From contig NZ_PGTS01000003.1 of assembly GCF_002844235.1 (NCBI RefSeq), positions 310,001 through 374,000 on the forward strand: DNA of 64,000 bases. The letters are read 5' to 3'. The DNA comes from Thalassospira povalilytica (GTDB lineage: Bacteria; Pseudomonadota; Alphaproteobacteria; Rhodospirillales; Thalassospiraceae). Of this stretch, positions 35,985 through 43,640 are shown piece by piece (positions within the stretch are counted from its first letter, which is position 1; each line of letters starts with the position of its first letter). The position numbers were made by a program, and so were the translations under genes. A model generated the notes under the pieces. That model was not told where the DNA came from and did not search any database. It saw nothing but the letters and a program-made list of their open reading frames with translations.

Positions 35985-36031
35985 ATGATGCTACTCGCTA
36001 AATGGGTAGCTTAATGACAGGAGAAACTGAC

Positions 36032-36769
36032 ATGACTATTACGATTGATCTCAACGCGGCGTCTTCGGGTGCTGGTGTGGACCTGCATGGTGTTCTTGAA
36101 GACTTCAACAACAACTTTTCGCTTGGTTCGGGCAACCACGGTACTTTCTATGATGGCTTTGCACCGTCGAGCTATTACGGTGGTTCGCAGTTCCTGGCGA
36201 CCGACCAGGATAGCAGCAGCAGCTACACCGGTTCTGTGCTTGCGACTGCGGGAAGCTCTGACTTTGCCTACGACATCAACACGCACACGATCACGGGCAA
36301 TCTCGACAAACTGTCCTTTGGCACCACCCTTGGTGTTGCGGACAACGGAACCGAATTTGATTTCACCGATTCGCCTGTTGATATCTCGGGACTGAACCTG
36401 TCGAACAGTGACACCAATGGCGTCCTTGTTGACATCTATTCGGGCAGCACCAACACGCTGGAATCTGTCCTTGATTCCGGTGTCGAAATCAACGGCAGCG
36501 CCGGCGCTGACGTCATTGGCGGCTGGGCTGGTGATGATGTTCTTACCGGCAATGGCGGTGCGGATATCTTTGAATTCGACAGCGCGTCGGACTTTGGCGA
36601 TGACACTGTTACCGATTTCACCGATGGCACGGATCTGATTGATCTTGATTACAGCGAAGTGACCGTCTCTGACGACGGTGCAGGCAATGCTCTGATCACC
36701 CATGCCAATGGCACTGTGACGCTGACCGGTGTCGATTACGCCGACATTGACCAGAACGACTTTGTTTAA
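36032..36769 (+). CDS. hasA: HasA-type hemophore with C-terminal RTX repeats
   Basis: 245-residue secreted heme-binding protein without a Sec signal peptide. Residues 1 to about 140 align by eye with Serratia HasA: axial His36 (SGNHG, HasA His32), Tyr80 (FAYDI, HasA Tyr75) and His85 (NTHT, HasA His83), and the shared block GNLDKLSFG ... ISGLNLS. The tail is unlike Serratia HasA: calcium-binding RTX nonapeptide units (GSAGADVIG, GWAGDDVLT, GNGGADIFE) and a serralysin-like end (TDFTDGTDLIDL). This tail probably serves type I export through the HasD/HasE genes downstream. AGGAGAAA precedes ATG 36032. Confidence 0.88.
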   Translation: MTITIDLNAASSGAGVDLHGVLEDFNNNFSLGSGNHGTFYDGFAPSSYYGGSQFLATDQDSSSSYTGSVLATAGSSDFAYDINTHTITGNLDKLSFGTTLGVADNGTEFDFTDSPVDISGLNLSNSDTNGVLVDIYSGSTNTLESVLDSGVEINGSAGADVIGGWAGDDVLTGNGGADIFEFDSASDFGDDTVTDFTDGTDLIDLDYSEVTVSDDGAGNALITHANGTVTLTGVDYADIDQNDFV

Positions 36770-36776
36770 CGAAGAC

Positions 36777-36805
36777 GGCCCATCCCGCAAGGTGCGGAAC
36801 GGGCC
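36777..36805 (+). terminator. Hairpin between hasA and hasD
   Basis: GGCCC/GGGCC and CCGCA/TGCGG form two stacked 5-bp stems separated by an internal loop, with no T-tract. It may act as an mRNA 3' stabiliser or partial attenuator that keeps hemophore levels above those of its exporter. Confidence 0.55.
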
Positions 36806-36911
36806 AAAGTCTTTGATCCAGGGTGCTGCGCAACAGCAGCACCCACCTCACCCTACCCGATTTTTCTGGAATATAAAAAGCGTGTTTGGACAGGCATCTT
36901 CGAAATCAGAT

Positions 36912-38621
36912 ATGCGAACCGGCAAATCCCGGCCGCTCTCTGAAGCAATTTCATCCTTGCGCCGTGCGTTTGTTGCAGTCGCAGCGCTTAGTGGTGTGTC
37001 CAATATCCTGATGCTCACAGGCCCGCTTTTCATGCTTCAGGTTTATGACCGGGTCCTGGCCAGTCAGAATGTCCCCACACTGGTCGCATTGAGCGGGCTT
37101 GTGGTTTTTCTGTATCTGTTTCTGGGCAGTGTCGACGCCCTTCGTGCCCGCATGCTGATCCGGATTGGCTGGCGGGTTGATGAAAAAATAGGTCCGGACG
37201 CATTGATGCAGACCTTTGACCTTGGACTGCGCAATGCCCGCGCCAATAATCAGCCTTTGCATGATCTTGATCAGATCCGGCAATTTCTGGGGGGTGCCGG
37301 CCCGGTGGCAATCTGCGATTTGCCGTGGATGCCGGTATTTCTGGCCATTGTTTTTGTTTTCCATCCCTGGCTTGGTGTGCTGGCACTTGTCGGCGGGGCG
37401 TTGCTGGTTGTCCTGACCCTGATCAGCGAAGTCGTTACCCGCAAAAAGGTCGCCACCATGAACAGTCAGACCGTCCAGCGTGATCGTCTGGTCGAAGCCG
37501 GTCGGCGCAACGCCGAAGCCTTGCGGGCCATGGGTATGGAAAAGGCCTTTTCCCAAAGCTGGGCAAAACTCAATAATCGCTATTTGCGCGATAACACTGC
37601 GGTTGGCGACGTCAATTCTACCTTTTCGGCCTATATCAAGGTCATCCGTCTGGCCTTGCAGTCCGGGGTGCTGGCGCTGGGGGCGTATCTGGCAATCCAT
37701 CAGGAAGTCACGCCGGGCACAATGATTGCGGCCTCGATCCTGACTGCACGTGCCTTGTCGCCGGTGGAACAGGCGATTGGCAACTGGCGCGGTTTTGTTG
37801 CCGCCCGACAGGCCCGGCGGCGTCTTGATGAAATGCTGGTCACACAAGGACAAAGCGAAGATACGCGTACCCGTCTTCCTGCGCCGTCACGAAATCTGAC
37901 GGTATCCAATCTTGTGGTCGGAACGCAGGACGGAAATGCACCGGGCCAAAGCAAGGTGTTGTTGCGGATCAATGCCCTGACGCTCAGTGCCGGGGACGGA
38001 TTGGGTGTTATCGGGCCGAGCGGATCGGGGAAATCGACCCTGGGCCGTGCACTGGTCGGGATTGGCAAGATGCGTGGCGGCAAAATCCGTCTCGACGGGG
38101 CGGAATTGTCCCACTGGGATCGCGATGAACTGGGCAAGCATATCGGCTATTTGCCACAGGATGTCGAACTGTTTGACGATACGGTGGCACGCAACATTGC
38201 GCGATTGCAGAACGGCGCATTGTCGAGTGACATCGTTCAGGCCGCAAAGTCGGCCGGTGTTCACGATATGATTCTGTCGCTGCCCAACGGGTATGACACG
38301 CGTATCGGGGTGGGTGGTGTTGTTTTGTCGGGCGGCCAACGCCAGCGGATCGGCCTGGCACGGGCGTTGTTCGGGAATCCCTTCCTGATCGTGCTTGATG
38401 AACCGAATGCCAGCCTTGATAGCGATGGCGAACAGGCATTGTTGCAGTCCGTTCAATCCGCACGTGCCCGCGGGGCGATTGTTGTGCTGATCGCCCACCG
38501 TCCCAGCGCGCTTGCCACGGTCAATCTGGCCACCGTGATTCAGGATGGCCATCAGATTGCCTTTGGCAAACGTGACGATATTTTGCGCCGAACCGTTCGC
38601 CAGGTAGGAGAATCCGCATGA
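36912..38621 (+). CDS. hasD: Type I secretion ABC transporter, HasD/PrtD family
   Basis: Membrane-ATPase fusion of 569 residues: transmembrane half (to about residue 320) beginning at SSLRRAFVAVAALSGVSNILMLTGP in the coding frame, then the nucleotide-binding domain with GPSGSGKSTL, LSGGQRQRIGLARALF and FLIVLDEPNASLD. There is no N-terminal peptidase domain, as usual for PrtD/HasD. With HasE it exports HasA. ATG 36912 gives the family's usual length; GTG 36882 and more upstream codons are possible, and no convincing ribosome site was found. It overlaps hasE by 4 bases. Confidence 0.92.
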   Translation: MRTGKSRPLSEAISSLRRAFVAVAALSGVSNILMLTGPLFMLQVYDRVLASQNVPTLVALSGLVVFLYLFLGSVDALRARMLIRIGWRVDEKIGPDALMQTFDLGLRNARANNQPLHDLDQIRQFLGGAGPVAICDLPWMPVFLAIVFVFHPWLGVLALVGGALLVVLTLISEVVTRKKVATMNSQTVQRDRLVEAGRRNAEALRAMGMEKAFSQSWAKLNNRYLRDNTAVGDVNSTFSAYIKVIRLALQSGVLALGAYLAIHQEVTPGTMIAASILTARALSPVEQAIGNWRGFVAARQARRRLDEMLVTQGQSEDTRTRLPAPSRNLTVSNLVVGTQDGNAPGQSKVLLRINALTLSAGDGLGVIGPSGSGKSTLGRALVGIGKMRGGKIRLDGAELSHWDRDELGKHIGYLPQDVELFDDTVARNIARLQNGALSSDIVQAAKSAGVHDMILSLPNGYDTRIGVGGVVLSGGQRQRIGLARALFGNPFLIVLDEPNASLDSDGEQALLQSVQSARARGAIVVLIAHRPSALATVNLATVIQDGHQIAFGKRDDILRRTVRQVGESA

Positions 38622-39982
38622 CCGGCTTGCAACTCCTTTCACGCGGGCGCATGGCACCATCCATCAGACCCGGTCGCGATGCGCGTTTATCCGCCGCACA
38701 GGCAACCTTGCGCCGCCATATCATCATTGGTTGCGGTGTGGTGGTGGCCCTGTTTGCCGGATTGATGCTTTGGCTGACATTTGCCGAGCTGTCCGGTGCA
38801 GTGGTCGCATCGGGCAAGCTGGTTGTCGAAAGCAACGTCAAGGATGTCCAGCATTCGGACGGCGGTATCGTTGGTGAAATCCATGTCCGTGACGGTGATC
38901 GGGTGTCGGCCGGTGATCTTTTGATCAGGCTTGATGACACCATGGCACGCGCCAGTCTTGGGATTGTCGAGACGCAATTGTCGTCTTTGACGGCGCGGCG
39001 CATGCGCCTGACCGGGGAAAGGGACAATCTGACGGAGCTTCGCATTCCGGATGCCTTTACGGATCGTCTTGATGATCCGGCAATTGCCGAACTGATTGCC
39101 GCGGAACGCAATTTGTTCAATGCGCGCCGCGAAAGTCTTGAAGGTGAAAAGCAGCAGCTTGTTCAGAAGCGCGCCCAGCTTTCAGAAACCATTACCGGCC
39201 TGACCGCCCAGAAAACAGCCAACGAAGAAGAACGTCGCCATATCGTAGATGAATTGACCGGGCTGGAAGGTCTGTTTGCCAAGCAACTGGTTCCGATTAC
39301 CCGTGTGGCGGCCCTGCGTCGTGAACGGGCAAGCCTTGACGGTACGCATGGGGAACTGACGGCCGAGATTGCCGCGACCCGGATGCAAATATCGGAAACG
39401 GAAATGCAGATATTGCAGCTTGATCGTGTGCGCCAAACCGAAGTTCTTGGCGAACTGACCGATATTGATCAGCAGATCGCCCAGTTGATGCAGCAACAGA
39501 TTGCCCTGCGCGACCAGCTGCGTCGCATTGACATTCGCGCACCCTATGACGGAACGGTCTATCAGCTTGCCGTGCATACAGTCGGGGGTGTGATTGGTGC
39601 GGGTGATCGCATTATGGGCATTGTGCCTGATCAGGATGAGCTGGTGATCGAAGCCCATATCAATCCGCGCGATATCGAACAGGTCGTTCCCGGTCAGGAA
39701 GCGGTATTGCGATTCACCGCCTTTAATCAGCGAACCACCCCTGAGCTGTTCGGGCGGGTTTCATTCGTGGCGGCCGATCTTGAACGCGACGAATTGACTG
39801 GTGATACATATTATATCGTGCGCATCAGAATCGGGGCTGGCGAAGTTGCCAAGCTTGATGGCCGCGACCTGGTGCCGGGAATGCCGGTGGAAACCTTCCT
39901 TGCGACCGGCGAGCGCACGGCGCTCAGCTACCTTCTTAAGCCGCTTTCCGATCAGTTTGCCCGTGCGTTTCGCGAAGATTGA
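38618..39982 (+). CDS. hasE: HlyD family membrane fusion protein (HasE/PrtE-like)
   Basis: Periplasmic adaptor of the type I exporter, 454 residues. One membrane anchor (IIIGCGVVVALFAGLMLWLTF, first 20 shown as IIIGCGVVVALFAGLMLWLT), biotinyl-lipoyl-like part (GGIVGEIHVRDGDRVSAGDL), a long coiled-coil hairpin rich in Gln/Glu/Arg (about residues 150-300), and the C-terminal beta-barrel. It links HasD to a TolC-type outer-membrane channel, which is not encoded in the window. ATGA overlap with hasD. Confidence 0.92.
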   Translation: MTGLQLLSRGRMAPSIRPGRDARLSAAQATLRRHIIIGCGVVVALFAGLMLWLTFAELSGAVVASGKLVVESNVKDVQHSDGGIVGEIHVRDGDRVSAGDLLIRLDDTMARASLGIVETQLSSLTARRMRLTGERDNLTELRIPDAFTDRLDDPAIAELIAAERNLFNARRESLEGEKQQLVQKRAQLSETITGLTAQKTANEEERRHIVDELTGLEGLFAKQLVPITRVAALRRERASLDGTHGELTAEIAATRMQISETEMQILQLDRVRQTEVLGELTDIDQQIAQLMQQQIALRDQLRRIDIRAPYDGTVYQLAVHTVGGVIGAGDRIMGIVPDQDELVIEAHINPRDIEQVVPGQEAVLRFTAFNQRTTPELFGRVSFVAADLERDELTGDTYYIVRIRIGAGEVAKLDGRDLVPGMPVETFLATGERTALSYLLKPLSDQFARAFRED

Positions 39983-40005
39983 TCAAATTGAAATCCGGAC
40001 ATTTT

Positions 40006-40060
40006 CGGATATCGGGCGATGTTGATCGTTTCAGACTTAATGAGTCGTGTCCGATATCGG
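40006..40060. repeat. Paired GATATCGG palindromic elements upstream of hemO
   Basis: CGGATATCGG (40006-40015) and the perfect palindrome CCGATATCGG (40051-40060) share GATATCGG and are 45 bases apart in the hasE-hemO gap. They might be regulator-binding sites for hemO. Confidence 0.4.
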
Positions 40061-40087
40061 CACGAACTGACCAGGAACGAGGTAGCA

Positions 40088-40684
40088 ATGAACGCAATTC
40101 ACGGGGCAGACACCGCCACTGTGACCCGGATGGAAGACCTCCGGCAATCTACACGCAGTGCGCATCAGTCGGTTGACGATATGGTCATGGAAATGGCGCC
40201 GTTCGATAACCGCGACAACTATATGCGCTTTTTGACTCTGCAATATGTCTTTCACGCCCGGATGAAACCGCTATATGACGCCGAGGACCTTAACCGTGTC
40301 ATTCCGGGGCTGGTGGCGCGCAGCCGGTATAAGGCCGTTTGTGATGATCTTGCAGATCTGGAATGCGCACGCCCCGAAATCGGGAGTCGCTTCGAGATTT
40401 CCGCACAGGATGCCGAGCGGATCGGCTGGCTTTATGTCTGCGAGGGGTCATCGCTTGGCGCGGCGTTCCTGTTGAAGGCCGCTGCCAATATCGGGCTTGG
40501 GGATGCATTCGGGGCCCGTCATCTGGCCGGTCATCCGGATGGCCGGGGCAAGCATTGGCGCGAATTTGTCGAACAGGTCAATGACTTGGAGCTGAGCGAC
40601 GACAAAGAGATCGCTGTGCGCAATGGTGCGGTGGCGGCCTTTGCCTATTTCCGGAATCTGATGGGTAATCTGCCATTGCAGTAA
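40088..40684 (+). CDS. hemO: Bacterial heme oxygenase (HemO/PigA-like)
   Basis: 198-residue heme oxygenase that opens heme to biliverdin, CO and iron. The proximal heme ligand is probably the His in TRSAHQSVDD near the N-terminus, and YVCEGSSLGAAFLLKAA is the distal-helix/glycine region as in PigA-type enzymes. ATG 40088 is chosen because AGGAACGAGG lies just ahead; the frame runs back to 40019. It completes the heme pathway of the has locus. A bacteriophytochrome-linked BphO is less likely as no phytochrome gene adjoins. Confidence 0.86.
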   Translation: MNAIHGADTATVTRMEDLRQSTRSAHQSVDDMVMEMAPFDNRDNYMRFLTLQYVFHARMKPLYDAEDLNRVIPGLVARSRYKAVCDDLADLECARPEIGSRFEISAQDAERIGWLYVCEGSSLGAAFLLKAAANIGLGDAFGARHLAGHPDGRGKHWREFVEQVNDLELSDDKEIAVRNGAVAAFAYFRNLMGNLPLQ

Positions 40685-40790
40685 GGTCTTTGTGAATCCT
40701 TGGGTTGAATGGCGCGGGAGCCCTGTATCCTCACTTGATTTCTGCGCAAACCGGCTGTATAAAGCCGCCAAGCTTTTTGTAAATTCTGAC

Positions 40791-40820
40791 AAAGAGTGGG
40801 CCTCGCGCCCGCTCTTTTGT
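40791..40820 (+). terminator. Terminator-like hairpin in the rimP leader
   Basis: AAAGAGTGGGC and GCCCGCTCTTT arms around CTCGC, followed by TGTGCTTTTT. It sits 26 bases before rimP, so it is either the hemO terminator or an attenuator for the rimP-nusA operon. Confidence 0.6.
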
Positions 40821-40845
40821 GCTTTTTGGGGTATGGCATCGCTTT

Positions 40846-41385
40846 ATGGCTGAGCTGATTGGACAACAGTTGAAAGACCCGTTGATGGCGAAAATCACGG
40901 CAATTATCGAGCCGTCGATCAATGCGCTGGGGTTCGAGCTGGTCCGTGTTTCCATGACGGGACAGGACCACAATATCCTGCAGATCATGGCAGATCGCCC
41001 GGACGCGAAAGGCAGCATCAATGTTGAAGATTGCGCCGAAATCAGCCGTACGGTTTCTGCCCTTCTGGATGTCGAAGATCCGATTTCGGGTGCCTATCAC
41101 CTTGAAGTCAGTTCTCCGGGGATCGACCGCCCGCTGACCCGTGCCACGCATTTTGAAGTGTGGAAAGGTTTCGAGGCAAAGGTCGAACTGGTGATGGCCA
41201 TCAATGGTCGTCGCCGTTTCAGCGGTTTGCTGGATGGGATTGAAGATAATGCGGTCGCCCTGATTGTCGATGGCGAACGTGTCTTGTTGCCGTTGGCCGA
41301 TATCGCAAAGTCGAAATTGGTTCTGACGGATGAATTGATCGCGCATGTCACCGGCAATCGCCGCTCTGACGACAACGCAGAATAG
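40846..41385 (+). CDS. rimP: Ribosome maturation factor RimP
   Basis: RimP assists 30S subunit assembly. The N-terminal domain (ITAIIEPSINALGFELVRV) and the conserved EVSSPGIDRPLTRATHFEVW motif identify it; 179 residues is normal. ATG 40846 gives the short N-terminus MAELIGQQLK. It heads the rimP-nusA-ylxR-infB-rbfA-truB cluster. Confidence 0.95.
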   Translation: MAELIGQQLKDPLMAKITAIIEPSINALGFELVRVSMTGQDHNILQIMADRPDAKGSINVEDCAEISRTVSALLDVEDPISGAYHLEVSSPGIDRPLTRATHFEVWKGFEAKVELVMAINGRRRFSGLLDGIEDNAVALIVDGERVLLPLADIAKSKLVLTDELIAHVTGNRRSDDNAE

Positions 41386-41394
41386 AGGTTGGAT

Positions 41395-42951
41395 ATGGAA
41401 GCAACTTCGGGAATGCCGCGGCCGGAACTCTTGCAGGTCGCTGATGCCGTTGCCCGTGAAAAGGGCATTGATCGTGACGAGGTTCTCGGCGCAATGGAAC
41501 AGGCCATCCAGAAGGCTGGTCGTTCCAGATATGGCCATGAGCACGACATTCGTGCCCATATCGACCGTAAAACCGGCGAAATCAAACTTGCACGTTTCAT
41601 CGAAGTAACCGATGAGATCGAGAACGATTTCACCCAGATGTCGCTCGAACAGGCGCGTATTCGTGACGAAAACATCAATCTGGGCGAATTCCTGATTGAT
41701 CCGCTGCCGCCGATCGACTTTGGCCGTATTGCCGCACAGACCGCAAAGCAGGTTATCGTTCAGAAGGTCCGCGACGCCGAGCGCGAACGTCAGTTCGAAG
41801 AATACAAAGACCGCACCGACGAAGTCATCAACGGCGTCGTCAAGCGTGTCGAGTTTGGCAACGTTCTTGTTGATATCGGCCGTGCCGAAGCAATTCTGCG
41901 CCGCGAAGAACTGATCCCGCGTGAAACCGTCCGCCAGGGCGATCGCGTTCGTGCGCTGATCCTTGATGTGCGTCGCGAACAGCGTGGTCCGCAGATCTTC
42001 CTGTCGCGTACCCATCCGACCTTCATGGCAAAACTGTTTGCCCAGGAAGTTCCGGAAATCTATGACGGCATCATCGAAATCAAATCGGTTGCCCGTGATC
42101 CGGGTTCGCGCGCCAAGATTTCGGTTCTGTCGTCAGACAGCTCGATCGATCCGGTCGGTGCCTGTGTCGGTATGCGCGGTTCGCGTGTTCAGGCCGTTGT
42201 TGCCGAACTGCAGGGCGAAAAAATCGATATCATCCAGTGGTCGGAAGACCCGGCAACCTTTGTTGTGAACGCATTGGCCCCGGCCGAAGTCACCAAGGTT
42301 GTTCTGGACGAAGAAACCAACCGTATCGAAGTCGTCGTTCCGGACGATCAGCTTAGCCTCGCCATCGGCCGTCGTGGTCAGAATGTGCGTCTGGCATCGC
42401 AGCTGACCGGTTGGGATATCGACATTCTGACCGAGGAAGACGAAAGCGAACGTCGTCAGGAAGAAGCACGCAAGCGTGCAGAAATGTTCATCAAGGCCCT
42501 TGATGTTGACGAAGTTATCGCCCATCTCCTGGTCGCCGAAGGCTTTACCTCGATCGAGGAAGTCGGTTACGTGCCGCTGGCAGAACTGGCCGAGATCGAA
42601 GGTTTCGAGGAAGAAATCGCCGAAGAACTGCGCAACCGCGCACGTACCTTCCTTTCCGAAGAAGCCGAACGTCTTCAGAAGCGTCGTGAAGAGCTCAAGG
42701 TTGCCGATGATCTGGTCGAATTCAATGGCCTGTCGCTGGCAGTTGTTGTTCGCCTTGGCGAAAACGACGTCAAAAACCTTGAAGATTTCGCCGATCTGGC
42801 AAGTGACGAGCTGATCGAATATATCGGTGATGCCGACAACATGACCATGGATCAGGCCAATGATCTGATCATGGAAGCGCGTCGCAAGCTGGGCTGGTTC
42901 GATGGTCTTGAAGAAGAGACCGAAGAAGCAGCCGAAGGCGAAGAGGCTTAA
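41395..42951 (+). CDS. nusA: Transcription termination/antitermination protein NusA
   Basis: NusA binds RNA polymerase and nascent RNA. N-terminal polymerase-binding domain, S1 domain (near RVEFGNVLVDIGRAEAILR), two KH domains (ACVGMRGSRVQAVV; LAIGRRGQNVRLASQLTGW) and two C-terminal helix-hairpin-helix acidic repeats, ending in a Glu-rich tail. 518 residues. Nine bases separate it from rimP, and AGAGG lies upstream of ATG 41395. Confidence 0.97.
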   Translation: MEATSGMPRPELLQVADAVAREKGIDRDEVLGAMEQAIQKAGRSRYGHEHDIRAHIDRKTGEIKLARFIEVTDEIENDFTQMSLEQARIRDENINLGEFLIDPLPPIDFGRIAAQTAKQVIVQKVRDAERERQFEEYKDRTDEVINGVVKRVEFGNVLVDIGRAEAILRREELIPRETVRQGDRVRALILDVRREQRGPQIFLSRTHPTFMAKLFAQEVPEIYDGIIEIKSVARDPGSRAKISVLSSDSSIDPVGACVGMRGSRVQAVVAELQGEKIDIIQWSEDPATFVVNALAPAEVTKVVLDEETNRIEVVVPDDQLSLAIGRRGQNVRLASQLTGWDIDILTEEDESERRQEEARKRAEMFIKALDVDEVIAHLLVAEGFTSIEEVGYVPLAELAEIEGFEEEIAEELRNRARTFLSEEAERLQKRREELKVADDLVEFNGLSLAVVVRLGENDVKNLEDFADLASDELIEYIGDADNMTMDQANDLIMEARRKLGWFDGLEEETEEAAEGEEA

Positions 42952-42969
42952 GGCCGATCGGAGGACACC

Positions 42970-43560
42970 ATGTCGCATCGCAAAGGCGGCAAGGTAGCCG
43001 AGGTTCCGGAACGCCGGTGCATTGTCACCGGCGAGACCCGGAACAAGGAAGATCTTCTCAGGGTTGTGATCGGGCCGGATGGTTCGGTTGTACCCGATCT
43101 TGAGGAACGGCTACCGGGACGGGGATTATGGTTGTGCCCGTCGCGGGATGTGATAAATACCGCCTGTGCAAAAAACGCTTTTGCCAAGGCGGCGCGGCAA
43201 AAAGTCGTGGTCGACGCCGCGCTTGCAGACCGGATCGAACAGCTGCTGACGCAGAAATGTCTTGATCTGTTGTCGCTTGCGCGCCGCGCCGGTCAGGCGG
43301 TTGCCGGATTTGAAAAGGCCCGCGCCCAGATTGCCGAGGGTGCGGCTCTGATATTGGCAGCACGCGATGGTGCTGCGGACGGAAAATCCAAGATCGAGGC
43401 CAAGGCCCGGGATCTGCCGATTTATTCCGTTCTGGATGCTGCTGAAATCGGCGCGGCCTTTGGCCGTGAAAAAGCAGTACATGTGGCTGTTGCGCCAGGT
43501 GGTCTGGCCAAACGGCTGGGCCGTTCCCTGAAACGGCTGCAAGGATTTCGCGCAGTCTGA
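42970..43560 (+). CDS. ylxR: YlxR (DUF448) RNA-binding protein with L7Ae-like domain
   Basis: 196 residues. N-terminal YlxR domain ([21 protein letters not shown] ... [14 protein letters not shown] in separate blocks) fused to a C-terminal L7Ae/YlxQ-like RNA-binding domain ([19 protein letters not shown]). The fusion is common in alphaproteobacteria. GGAGG precedes the start. Its place between nusA and infB suggests a nucleic-acid-linked role in expression; the exact function is unsettled. Confidence 0.92.
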   Translation: MSHRKGGKVAEVPERRCIVTGETRNKEDLLRVVIGPDGSVVPDLEERLPGRGLWLCPSRDVINTACAKNAFAKAARQKVVVDAALADRIEQLLTQKCLDLLSLARRAGQAVAGFEKARAQIAEGAALILAARDGAADGKSKIEAKARDLPIYSVLDAAEIGAAFGREKAVHVAVAPGGLAKRLGRSLKRLQGFRAV

Positions 43561-43640
43561 CATCAGACAGGCGCCGGACGGACAGGACAGGGTCGGCATT
43601 GGAAGTCGATCCCGCAGGAAATGAGGAAGTTGGACGGATT

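Noticed and set aside
40645-42015. A 456-codon antisense frame over rimP and nusA
   Set aside because: Spans two certain genes and their junction; explained by codon bias.
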